A stretch of DNA of 60,764 nt, taken from Caulobacter sp. (GTDB lineage: Bacteria; Pseudomonadota; Alphaproteobacteria; Caulobacterales; Caulobacteraceae). Both the position numbers and the translations under genes were made by a program. The notes under the pieces are model-generated. The model did no database searches and was not told where the DNA came from. It was given only the letters and a program-made list of their open reading frames with translations. Positions within the stretch are counted from its first letter, which is position 1; each line of letters begins with the position of its first letter. The stretch covers positions 1-60,764 of the forward strand of contig JAIOXZ010000022.1 of the NCBI GenBank assembly GCA_021741355.1. The letters are read 5' to 3'. Positions 53,868 through 60,764 of the stretch are shown piece after piece.

Positions 53868-55798
53868 CAGCCGACGGCCTCGATGACCTGCTTGAAGGTT
53901 ACGGCTTTGGGCGGTGGTGGCTGGGTCACCGGCGGCGGGGCCAGCAGGCCCCGCACCCTGGCGACGCGGCGCGGTTCGTCCTCGAACAGGCCGGCCAGCT
54001 GCTCGACCAGCGCCCCGCCCAGCTGTTCGACGTCAACGATGGTCACGGCTTTTTTGTAGTAGCGCGTCACATCGTGGCCGATGCCGATGGCCAGTAGCTC
54101 GACCGGGCTCTTCGTCTCGATCTCTGTGATCACGCTGCGCAGGTGGCGTTCGAGATAGTGGCCGCTGTTGACCGACAGGGTCGAGTCATCGACCGGCGCG
54201 CCGTCGCTGATGACCATCAGGATGCGCCGCTGCTCGGTGCGGGTGATCAGCCGCTGGTGCGCCCACATCAGGGCCTCGCCGTCGATGTTCTCCTTCAGCA
54301 GTCCCTCGCGCATCATCAGGCCGAGGTTGCGCCGCGCCCGCCGCCAGGGCGCGTCGGCGGCCTTGTAGACGATGTGGCGCAGGTCGTTCAGGCGGCCCGG
54401 CGCGGCGGGCTTGCCGCTCTTGATCCAGTCATCGCGGCTGATGCCGCCCTTCCAGGCGCGGGTCGTGAAGCCGAGGATCTCGGTCTTGACCGCGCACCGC
54501 TCCAGCGTGCGGGCCAGGATGTCGGCGCAGACGGCGGCGACCATGATCGGCCGCCCCCGCATCGAGCCGGAATTATCGATCAGCAGGGTCACGACCGTGT
54601 CGCGGAACTGGATGTCCTCTTCCTGCTTGAACGACAGCGGCGCGGTCGGGTCGGTGATGATCCGCGGCAGACGCGCGACGTCGAGCATCCCCTCCTCGAG
54701 GTCGAAGCTCCAGGACCGGTTCTGCTGCGCCATCAGTCGCCGCTGCAGCTTGTTGGCCAGTCGCGACACAACGCTCGACAGACTGGCCAGCTGCTGGTCG
54801 AGATAGGCCCGCAGCCGGGTCAGCTCCTCGGCGTCGCATAGCTCCTCGGCCCCGACGATCTCGTCGTGGGCGGTGGTGAAGACCTTGTAGGGCGGTTCGG
54901 CGCGGCCATCGTCCTTGATGTCGGGGCGGGCGGGCTTGGCGCCGTCGCCCATCTCGGGCGCGTCTTCGCTCATCTCGGTGGCGTCCTCGTCGGACTCCAC
55001 CATCTGTTCCTCGCCGTCCTGGGACTCGCTGTCGGACCCGTCGGAGTCGTCCATCGACGAGCCTTCCTGGGTCTCGCCGTCGCCTTCCCCGTCTTCGCTC
55101 TCGCTGGTTTGGGACTGGTCTTCCTCGCCCTCCTCCTCGTCCTGGCTGGACTCGGAGGGGTCGACGTCATCGCTCAGCTCCATGCCGCGCAGGAAGGCGC
55201 GGACGGCTTTGCCGTAGGCCTGTTGGTCGCCGGCGGCGGCGACCATCTGGTCAAGCTCGGCCGAGGCCATGGCGTCCAGCTTCGGCCGGAAGGAGTCGAC
55301 CAGCGCGCGGGCGGATTCGGGCGGCGCGTCGCCGGTCAGGCGCTCGCGCATGATCAGCGCGACCGCGTCGGCCACCGGCATGGTCAGTTGCTCGATGTTG
55401 CGCGACAGGCCCTTGCGCTCGACGCTCTGCTCCAGCAGGGCGGTCAGATTGTTGCGCACCCCGCCCAGGGCGTTGGCGCCGATGGCCTCGATCCGCGCCT
55501 GTTCCACAGCCTCGAACACCGCCCGGGCGACAGGCGAGGACGGCATGTTCCGGGCATGGGTGGCGACGTCATGGTGCGCCAGCCGCAGGGCCATCTGGTC
55601 GGCCATTCCGCGGATCCGCGAGGCCTCTTTCGAGGTCAGGTCCCGCGGCGGATGCGGCAGCACGGCCCGGTTGCCGGACAATGAGGGGCCGTCGCCGGAG
55701 AACACGACCTCCAGGTCCGCCATTTCGGCGAGCGATCGCGCAGCGTGCGCCAGGGCGCGCTTGAACGGTTCTGTCGGGCTCTCGGGCTTGTTGGCCAT
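53867..55798 (-). CDS. cobT: Cobaltochelatase subunit CobT
   Basis: A 643-residue protein. The N-terminal region with [24 protein letters not shown] and the long acidic, Ser-rich linker (about 208-290) are typical of CobT. The C-terminal VWA domain has the MIDAS motif DNSGSMRG (about 414) and later VISDGAPVD. CobT, with CobS and CobN, inserts cobalt in aerobic B12 synthesis. CobS, often upstream, is not in the window. Confidence 0.93.
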   Translation of the reverse strand: MANKPESPTEPFKRALAHAARSLAEMADLEVVFSGDGPSLSGNRAVLPHPPRDLTSKEASRIRGMADQMALRLAHHDVATHARNMPSSPVARAVFEAVEQARIEAIGANALGGVRNNLTALLEQSVERKGLSRNIEQLTMPVADAVALIMRERLTGDAPPESARALVDSFRPKLDAMASAELDQMVAAAGDQQAYGKAVRAFLRGMELSDDVDPSESSQDEEEGEEDQSQTSESEDGEGDGETQEGSSMDDSDGSDSESQDGEEQMVESDEDATEMSEDAPEMGDGAKPARPDIKDDGRAEPPYKVFTTAHDEIVGAEELCDAEELTRLRAYLDQQLASLSSVVSRLANKLQRRLMAQQNRSWSFDLEEGMLDVARLPRIITDPTAPLSFKQEEDIQFRDTVVTLLIDNSGSMRGRPIMVAAVCADILARTLERCAVKTEILGFTTRAWKGGISRDDWIKSGKPAAPGRLNDLRHIVYKAADAPWRRARRNLGLMMREGLLKENIDGEALMWAHQRLITRTEQRRILMVISDGAPVDDSTLSVNSGHYLERHLRSVITEIETKSPVELLAIGIGHDVTRYYKKAVTIVDVEQLGGALVEQLAGLFEDEPRRVARVRGLLAPPPVTQPPPPKAVTFKQVIEAVG

Positions 55799-55838
55799 GA
55801 CCCGTCTTACTCCGGCGACGCAGCGGAATGGAAGGGTC

Positions 55839-56984
55839 TCAGGACCCCTTCGCGGTCCACGCCGCCGCCTGCGCCTTCGCGACGCGGACCAGGTCGCCCA
55901 TGGCCAGGTTCATGTCGATCAGGTGCAGGCCCCAGTTGGCGTCGACCTTGCCCATGGCCACCACGTCACCGGTGATGTCGTCGGTGCGCGGATCGGCCGG
56001 ATCGGCGTTCACATGCACCGACAGATAGCTGAACCCGTCCTTCTGGACGCATTGGGCCGACAGCAGTCCGGGGGTCGCCACCCAGGGTGTGCCGACGGTT
56101 TGGCCCGTGGCCCACGGCCGGGCCGTCGCGCCGTCGCTGCCGCCGCGCGGCAGGGCCCAGAGATAGCTGGACAATGCGCCGCTCCCGCCCAGCATCGCCG
56201 GGTTGACGCAGGCGGCCGTGGCGCCGGGCTCGGCGACCACCCCGAACCGGCTGGTGGCCGGCGGCGGAACGGTGTCACGGAACGACACATAGCTGATCAG
56301 GCAGCCGGTCTGGTCGGCCGAGGCGCAGACGGGGATGCCGCCGAACCGACCGTCCTTCACGGGCACATTGGTCCCGATCAGCATGGCGCTGACCAGCAGC
56401 TTGCCGGCGGGCTTGCCGTCGATCTCTTCCTTGAGCAGGCGCTGCAGCACGCCCGAGCCCTGGGAGTGACCGATCAGGATCACGCCCCGGCCCTTGTTCT
56501 CGTGCTTCAGGTACCAGTCCCACGCGGCCTTCACGTCGCCATAGCCGAGCTCGCGGTCCGCCGGGATCGGCTTGCCGGTCATGAAGCCGCGCAGGGCGGT
56601 CAGGGTGATCTGGCGGTACAGCGGCGCGAAGGTGCGGCAGACCGCGCCGAACCGGGCGAACTGGGCCGACACGACGAACAGCTCCTCGGCATTGGCCGTC
56701 ATGTCGCTGTTGCCGGTCGGGTCGTTGGACACGGTCGGATAGACATAGAAGCAATCGACGCCCGGATCGGCGGCCGGCGTGAAGGCTTCGCGGGTCAGGG
56801 TTCCGTTGGCGGCGACGATGGTGGCGGTCTGGTCGGCGGCGCAGGCGTCGGTCCGGCCGGGCAGGCACAGCCAGGTCTCGGGTCTGGCGTAGTCGTTGCC
56901 CGCCGGGATCGACGACGTCTGTGCCCAGGCCAGGCCCGCGAACGCCAGCGCCGCGCCCATGCCGATGATCAATGCCCGTGCCAT
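55839..56984 (-). CDS. DUF3089 alpha/beta hydrolase, exported
   Basis: A 381-residue protein with a signal peptide (about 1-22). [17 protein letters not shown] and [19 protein letters not shown], and the nucleophile elbow [10 protein letters not shown], match DUF3089, a hydrolase-like family; the C-terminus has [16 protein letters not shown] and WGLHLIDMN. The start is placed at the ATG at 56984 because the upstream codons do not look like a signal peptide. The substrate is unknown. Confidence 0.83.
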   Translation of the reverse strand: MARALIIGMGAALAFAGLAWAQTSSIPAGNDYARPETWLCLPGRTDACAADQTATIVAANGTLTREAFTPAADPGVDCFYVYPTVSNDPTGNSDMTANAEELFVVSAQFARFGAVCRTFAPLYRQITLTALRGFMTGKPIPADRELGYGDVKAAWDWYLKHENKGRGVILIGHSQGSGVLQRLLKEEIDGKPAGKLLVSAMLIGTNVPVKDGRFGGIPVCASADQTGCLISYVSFRDTVPPPATSRFGVVAEPGATAACVNPAMLGGSGALSSYLWALPRGGSDGATARPWATGQTVGTPWVATPGLLSAQCVQKDGFSYLSVHVNADPADPRTDDITGDVVAMGKVDANWGLHLIDMNLAMGDLVRVAKAQAAAWTAKGS

Positions 56985-57057
56985 GCCTGTCCCGCCATAC
57001 CGATTGTTCTGAAGTGGCGATCCTGCCCGCAACGCCGGGCGCGGTCCAGTGCCCGCG

Positions 57058-58725
57058 TCAGGCGGCGGCGCGATCCCGACCCGCTTCGGCGGGCAGGAAG
57101 AAGCTGAAATAGGAGCCCTGACCGACGGTGCTCTCGACGGTCATCTCGCCGCCCATCAGCTGGACGAGCTCGCGGCTGATCGCCAGGCCCAGGCCCGTTC
57201 CGCCGAACTGCCGGGTGGTCGAGGCGTCCAGCTGATTGAACTTGCCGAACAGTTCGGCGAGCCGGTCGGCCGGAATCCCGGCGCCCGTATCGAGCACGGC
57301 GAACTCGATGCCCCGCGTGCTGGTCCAGACGCGCACGGAAACGTGGCCGGCGGCCGTGAACTTGATGGCGTTGGAGATCAGATTGGCCAGCACCTGGTTG
57401 ACGCGCATCGCGTCCAGCCGCCAGACGCCGGCGGCCGAGGGCTCGATCGCAAAGCCCAGCCGGAGGGATTTCTCCAGCGCCAGCGCCATGAAGGTGGCGC
57501 AAACGCCCGAGACGACGGCGCCGAGGTCAGTGTCCTCGCGCTGGATCTCCAGCTTGCCGGCCTCGATCTTGGCCAGATCGAGCACGTCGTTCAGCAGGGT
57601 CAGCAGGGTCGCGCCGGATTCCCGGATGATCGCCAGGTGCTTGCGCTGGGTGGGCGCGAGTTCGCCGCGTTCCATGATCTGGGCCATGCCGAGCACGCCG
57701 TTGAGCGGTGTGCGGATCTCGTGGCTGATATTGGCGAGGAACTGCGACTTGGCCACACTGGCCGCTTCGGCGCGGTCGCGGGCTTCGGTCAGATCCTCCA
57801 GCGCGGCCTCCAGCTTGGCGTCATTGACCGCCAGGCTGTGCAGGGCCGACAGGACTCGCCTGGCCAGCGCCCAGGCCGCGACCGCGAACGCGGCGAACAC
57901 CAGCAGCACCGGCCCGAGCGCGTCCCTCAGGATGCCGGCGCCCGGCTGCTTGGGGGTCCAGGAGAGACGGCCGAGCACGTCGCCCTCGGCGTTCGCCAGC
58001 GGCACGGCCGGTCCCTCGGGGGCCTCACCCCTTTTCAGCAGATGCAGTTCCCGGACGCCCAGGTCGTCCTGCAATTCGGTCAGGAAGGCGCCGTCGATGC
58101 GCCGGCCGGACAGGATCACGGCGGAGGGGCCGCCGGTCTGGACCACCTCGCGGGTTTCCGGTGTGACCGTCGAGATGGCCAGCATCCACAGTTCACCGCC
58201 GGAGGCGACGATGGCCGTCGCCGTCGTAACGCCTTGCAGGCCGACCGGCGCGTCAGGCCCGGCGGCCAGGCGCCGGGCCTCCTCGCGGCGCAGCCTGCCC
58301 AGCAGCGGCGCGGCATCACGGGCAAATGCCGACTGGGAGGACGCCGGCGCGGCTTCGCCCGCTTCCGAAACGTAGATCACCTTCCCGTCCGACCCGAACA
58401 CCAGGGTGCGGTCATGGTGCATGTAGGTGCTGTAGTAGACCCCGTAGTTCTCGTCGGCCCAGGCGGCGTCGAAGGTCTTGACGGTGTGGTCGTAGGCGTC
58501 GTCCCAGACGGCGGCCGAGACAATATCCCCGACCAGGCCGGTCTGGCGGCGGTCCAGGGTCCGGATCACCAGATCCCGTTCCTCGGTCGCCACCGCCCGG
58601 TCGACCGCGCGCGCAGCGAACGCCAGGGCGCCCAGCCCGGCGGCCAGGACGATGCCGAGCACCAGCAGTCCCAGGATCAGGATGCGCTGGAGTTCTCCCC
58701 GGCTCTGGATCGCGAGCAATGTCAT
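57058..58725 (-). CDS. CHASE4-type sensor histidine kinase
   Basis: A 555-residue inner-membrane kinase. A first membrane helix (about 15-38) is followed by a periplasmic CHASE4-like region (about 40-265, with WDDAYDH near 74-80), a second helix (about 270-290) and a cytoplasmic part with His335 in FLANISHEIRTPLNG. ATP-binding boxes are NLISNAIKF, DTGAGIP and GGTGLGL. No receiver domain is attached and no response regulator is adjacent. Confidence 0.92.
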   Translation of the reverse strand: MTLLAIQSRGELQRILILGLLVLGIVLAAGLGALAFAARAVDRAVATEERDLVIRTLDRRQTGLVGDIVSAAVWDDAYDHTVKTFDAAWADENYGVYYSTYMHHDRTLVFGSDGKVIYVSEAGEAAPASSQSAFARDAAPLLGRLRREEARRLAAGPDAPVGLQGVTTATAIVASGGELWMLAISTVTPETREVVQTGGPSAVILSGRRIDGAFLTELQDDLGVRELHLLKRGEAPEGPAVPLANAEGDVLGRLSWTPKQPGAGILRDALGPVLLVFAAFAVAAWALARRVLSALHSLAVNDAKLEAALEDLTEARDRAEAASVAKSQFLANISHEIRTPLNGVLGMAQIMERGELAPTQRKHLAIIRESGATLLTLLNDVLDLAKIEAGKLEIQREDTDLGAVVSGVCATFMALALEKSLRLGFAIEPSAAGVWRLDAMRVNQVLANLISNAIKFTAAGHVSVRVWTSTRGIEFAVLDTGAGIPADRLAELFGKFNQLDASTTRQFGGTGLGLAISRELVQLMGGEMTVESTVGQGSYFSFFLPAEAGRDRAAA

Positions 58726-58863
58726 GCGGATATGATGAGACAGAACAGCTAACGGGATTTGAACCTGCGCAGGGCAAGTTGTCGCAGGTCTTCGCGGGCC
58801 GGGTTGGTTGCCTGTTAACCCTGTCAGGGCAGTCTGGTCAGGAAAACGGGGCGGGAGACGACC

Positions 58864-59553
58864 ATGAAGCGAACCATAATCTTGCTGGCGACCTGTGCGT
58901 CGCTGGCCATCGCCGGCGCGGCGCAGGCGGAAGAAGACAGCTGGAAACTGTCGGGCGAGATCGGGGTGGTCTCGGACTACCAGTACCGCGGCTATTCACT
59001 GTCGGGCGGCGATCTGGCGATCCAGGGCGGGCTGACGCTGGAGGCCCCGAAGGGCTTCTACGCGGGCGTCTGGGGCTCCGAGATCGAGGAAGTCGGCATC
59101 GGGGCGGACGGCGACGGCGCCCTGATCGAGATCGACCTGTCGGCGGGCCGCGCCTTCTCGGCTGGCGGCTGGGACTGGGATGTCGGAGTGATCTACTACA
59201 GCTATCCGGACGGCGACGATCTGGACTATCTGGAGATTCCGGCTTCCGCCGCGCGCACCGTGGGTGACTTCACCACCACGCTCGGCGTCAGCTATGCGCC
59301 CAGCCAGGACAATCTCGGCGGCGACGACAATCTCTATCTGTTCCTCGGTGGCGACTATGCGCCCGAGCACTGGCCGGTCAGCCTCAGCGCCCAGATCGGC
59401 CACGAGGACGGCGCCTTCGCCGACGGCAAGATGGACTGGCAGCTGGGCCTGGCCAAGGACATCGGCCCGGTCAGCCTCAGCGTGACCTACGCCGACAGCG
59501 ACGGTCCGGGCTCGGAGTCCTCGGTCGTGGGCGGGATTTCGCTGGCGTTCTGA
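58864..59553 (+). CDS. TorF-like outer-membrane porin
   Basis: A 229-residue beta-barrel protein with a signal peptide ending AQAEE. The pattern SGEIGVVSDYQYRGYSLSGGDLAIQGGLTLE and alternating strands to the C-terminal GISLAF match the TorF family of putative porins. The final Phe is the outer-membrane sorting signal. GGGAGACG precedes the ATG. The substrate is unknown. Confidence 0.88.
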   Translation: MKRTIILLATCASLAIAGAAQAEEDSWKLSGEIGVVSDYQYRGYSLSGGDLAIQGGLTLEAPKGFYAGVWGSEIEEVGIGADGDGALIEIDLSAGRAFSAGGWDWDVGVIYYSYPDGDDLDYLEIPASAARTVGDFTTTLGVSYAPSQDNLGGDDNLYLFLGGDYAPEHWPVSLSAQIGHEDGAFADGKMDWQLGLAKDIGPVSLSVTYADSDGPGSESSVVGGISLAF

Positions 59554-59582
59554 CGATCTTCCCCCGCGGGGGAGCGCGCAAA

Positions 59583-59619
59583 GAAAACGGGCCGGCCTCC
59601 GTCAGGAGACCGGCCCGTC
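59583..59619 (-). terminator. Rho-independent terminator of the cold-shock gene
   Basis: On the minus strand ACGGGCCGG and CCGGCCCGT pair around a 14-base loop, followed by TTTTC. It lies about 22 bases after the cold-shock gene stop. On the plus strand no T tract follows, so it is not clearly a terminator for the porin gene. Confidence 0.85.
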
Positions 59620-59640
59620 AACCTTTGGTGCTTCAAGCCC

Positions 59641-59850
59641 TTAGGAGGCTTGCAGCTGGCCCGCCGAGGTCTTGCCCGAGCGCTGGTCGCGCTCGAGTTC
59701 GTAGCTCAGCTTCTGGCCTTCGTTCAGCGAACGCATGCCGGCGCGTTCAACCGCCGAGATGTGCACGAACACGTCGGCGCCGCCGTCGTCCGGCTGGATG
59801 AAGCCGTAGCCCTTGGTGGCGTTGAACCACTTCACGGTTCCGGTAGCCAT
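59641..59850 (-). CDS. Cold-shock family protein
   Basis: A 69-residue protein. [19 protein letters not shown] holds RNP1 (KGYGFI) and [10 protein letters not shown] holds RNP2; the remainder is the usual CspA-like fold. It binds single-stranded RNA or DNA and acts as an RNA chaperone. AGAGG precedes the ATG; a longer frame upstream has no support. Confidence 0.95.
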   Translation of the reverse strand: MATGTVKWFNATKGYGFIQPDDGGADVFVHISAVERAGMRSLNEGQKLSYELERDQRSGKTSAGQLQAS

Positions 59851-60040
59851 GGATGTAACCTCTTTCAACAGTCTGATTGCGCCCCGAGGAGCGCGGTAGC
59901 ATCGGTCATTCGGAAGGATCGAGGAGCAGGTCCGGCGCAAGACTTCAAGACGTGCGGTGGATGGCGACCGAACCTAAGCGAAATTTCGACGGCGATTTCG
60001 TCGCACTTTTTCGCTGATCAGGCAAGATGGGTGAGTCGGC
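59851..60040. promoter_or_regulatory. Leader and promoter region of the cold-shock gene
   Basis: 190 bases before the cold-shock start. It is AT-richer near 59975-60020 (CGAAATTTCG and CTTTTTCG), where a promoter is likely, leaving a leader RNA that could exceed 100 bases, as is usual for cold-shock genes. Exact promoter hexamers cannot be fixed from sequence. Confidence 0.4.
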
Positions 60041-60382
60041 CTACCCGCGTACGGCGATCGACACGCGTCCGGCGGCCACCGGCGGCGACCGCAGCAGGTC
60101 GACGATCTGCAGCAGGAATTCCTTGCGGCGCGCCAGGGCGCCCGGGACATCCTGGCCGGCGCGGACAAAGCGCACGTCCTCGCGCTCGGCTTCATGGGCG
60201 ACGCGGTCGGCGACCGCGGGCAGGTGGCCTTCACCCTTGCGGGCGTCCATCAGGGCGGCATGCGACCGCGCCTCGTCGATGCGCTTGCGCACGAGGGCCT
60301 CGACGTCCGACCCGCCTTCAGCCCGGGCCGCCAGCGCGGCGAAGTCGTGCGCGTACATCCGCACGAAGCCTTCCTCGATCAT
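60041..60382 (-). CDS. Hypothetical protein
   Basis: A 113-residue protein beginning MIEEGFVRMYAHDFAALAAR; I do not recognise it. It is rich in Ala, Arg, Glu and helical in character with no signal peptide or membrane segment; the C-terminus is VAAGRVSIAVRG. GGAG lies five bases before the ATG at 60382. Codon use is like its neighbours, which supports a real gene. It could regulate or modify a partner; no function is proposed. Confidence 0.65.
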   Translation of the reverse strand: MIEEGFVRMYAHDFAALAARAEGGSDVEALVRKRIDEARSHAALMDARKGEGHLPAVADRVAHEAEREDVRFVRAGQDVPGALARRKEFLLQIVDLLRSPPVAAGRVSIAVRG

Positions 60383-60764
60383 GGAGTCTCCAATCTGCCG
60401 CCAGAAATCGGAGGCGGCCGGCGCGCCATTCGCGCGCAAGGAGAGACTGTATAACACGGATCGGGCGAAATTGGGGACGGAAGTTCGTTCGCCCCCCCTC
60501 CCCCTTGTGGGGAGGGAAGACCGCGAAGCGGTCAGGGTGGGGGAGTCTGATGACATCCGCCCACCATCGGAGTAGCGACAAACCTCCCCACCCGTCCGGC
60601 CGCTGGCCGTCCACCCTCCCCATAGAGGGGACCGCTGCATTACGGTCGCTGTGTCCGGTTTCGGCGTCTGAGACGGCCTTGATGGGCCCCGGTGAGCGGG
60701 GATCGGCTGGTTTAGGTAGGAGTCCGGGCCTGGTCAGCCGGTCAGGACCGCGACACGGCGCAGG
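60383..60764. other. Right-end region with a repeat element and no clear gene
   Basis: After about 110 bases of upstream region comes mosaic element 5 (60495-60631). The final 130 bases hold no complete gene. On the minus strand the last nine codons before a stop at 60734-60736 read LRRVAVLTG and could be the end of a gene outside the window, but this is too short to trust. Confidence 0.5.
60495..60631. repeat. Mosaic inverted-repeat element 5
   Basis: CCCTCCCccttgtGGGGAGGG, inner hairpin GACCGCgaaGCGGTC, then AGGGTGGGGGAG. The second half has CTCCCCACCCGTCC, a GGCCgctGGCC inner hairpin, then CCACCCTCCCCatagaGGGG. The outer parts resemble element 1; the inner hairpins differ from all others. 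Confidence 0.8.

Noticed and set aside
59561..59572. CCCCCGCGGGGG palindrome after the porin gene as a terminator
   Set aside because: It has no loop or T tract; it is a simple GC palindrome.
60734..60764. Possible end of a minus-strand gene at the right edge (LRRVAVLTG)
   Set aside because: Only nine codons are visible, which is not enough to support a gene.

Overview
The window comes from a high-GC alphaproteobacterium, most probably a member of the Caulobacterales (Caulobacter or Phenylobacterium type). This is inferred from the block cdnL/carD - fdxA - S4 (Hsp15-like) - SUV3-like helicase, from a CobT cobaltochelatase, and from many TonB, GPH-type MFS and acyl-CoA genes. No tree or database search was run. 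Most genes start with clear GGAGG-like sites, and many neighbours overlap as ATGA, GTGA or TTGA.

Left part (1-13.8 kb). The tail of an IS5-type transposase borders a CYP153-type P450, a GPH-type MFS transporter and a secreted DUF885 hydrolase. A minus-strand operon then reads radical SAM protein - GT2 glycosyltransferase - DUF2064 transferase - trhO - trmL. It diverges from a plus-strand series: TVP38 membrane protein, mercuric-reductase-like flavoprotein, DUF1499 membrane protein, a Rieske oxygenase-like protein whose two domains are in reversed order, and an overlapping NDH-2-like flavoprotein. The last two could be an oxygenase and its reductase, and are the best candidate here for an undescribed system.

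Middle (13.8-34.7 kb). This is a catabolic region of short-chain dehydrogenases, acyl-CoA dehydrogenases, an enoyl-CoA hydratase, two acyl-CoA ligases, a nitroreductase and a DoxX-like protein. A perfect inverted repeat matching the PsrA-type consensus lies between the divergent acyl-CoA dehydrogenase and enoyl-CoA hydratase genes. A TetR gene lies between two promoters that share a 16-base block, one before an acyl-CoA ligase and one before a TonB receptor. The receptor is followed by two esterases and an MFS transporter, which suggests a regulon for ester uptake, cleavage and CoA activation. The receptor gene carries one in-frame TGA. A ligase - dehydrogenase - dehydrogenase - MFS operon closes the region.

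Right part (34.7-60.8 kb). Here lie mostly housekeeping genes: an ABC-F ATPase, tRNA-Arg(CCT), dctA, a sulfatase fused to a DUF4345-like membrane domain, a GST-like protein, an RpoH-type sigma factor, a thioesterase, a DUF938 methyltransferase, cdnL, fdxA, the helicase, a YtcJ-like amidohydrolase, rpmB, lldD, cobT, a CHASE4-type histidine kinase, a TorF-like porin and a cold-shock gene. Intergenic spaces hold two repeat families: hairpins capped by GGGGACA/TGTCCCC (three loci), and five larger mosaic elements with a constant frame and a variable inner hairpin. Rho-independent terminators follow cdnL, rpmB and the cold-shock gene.
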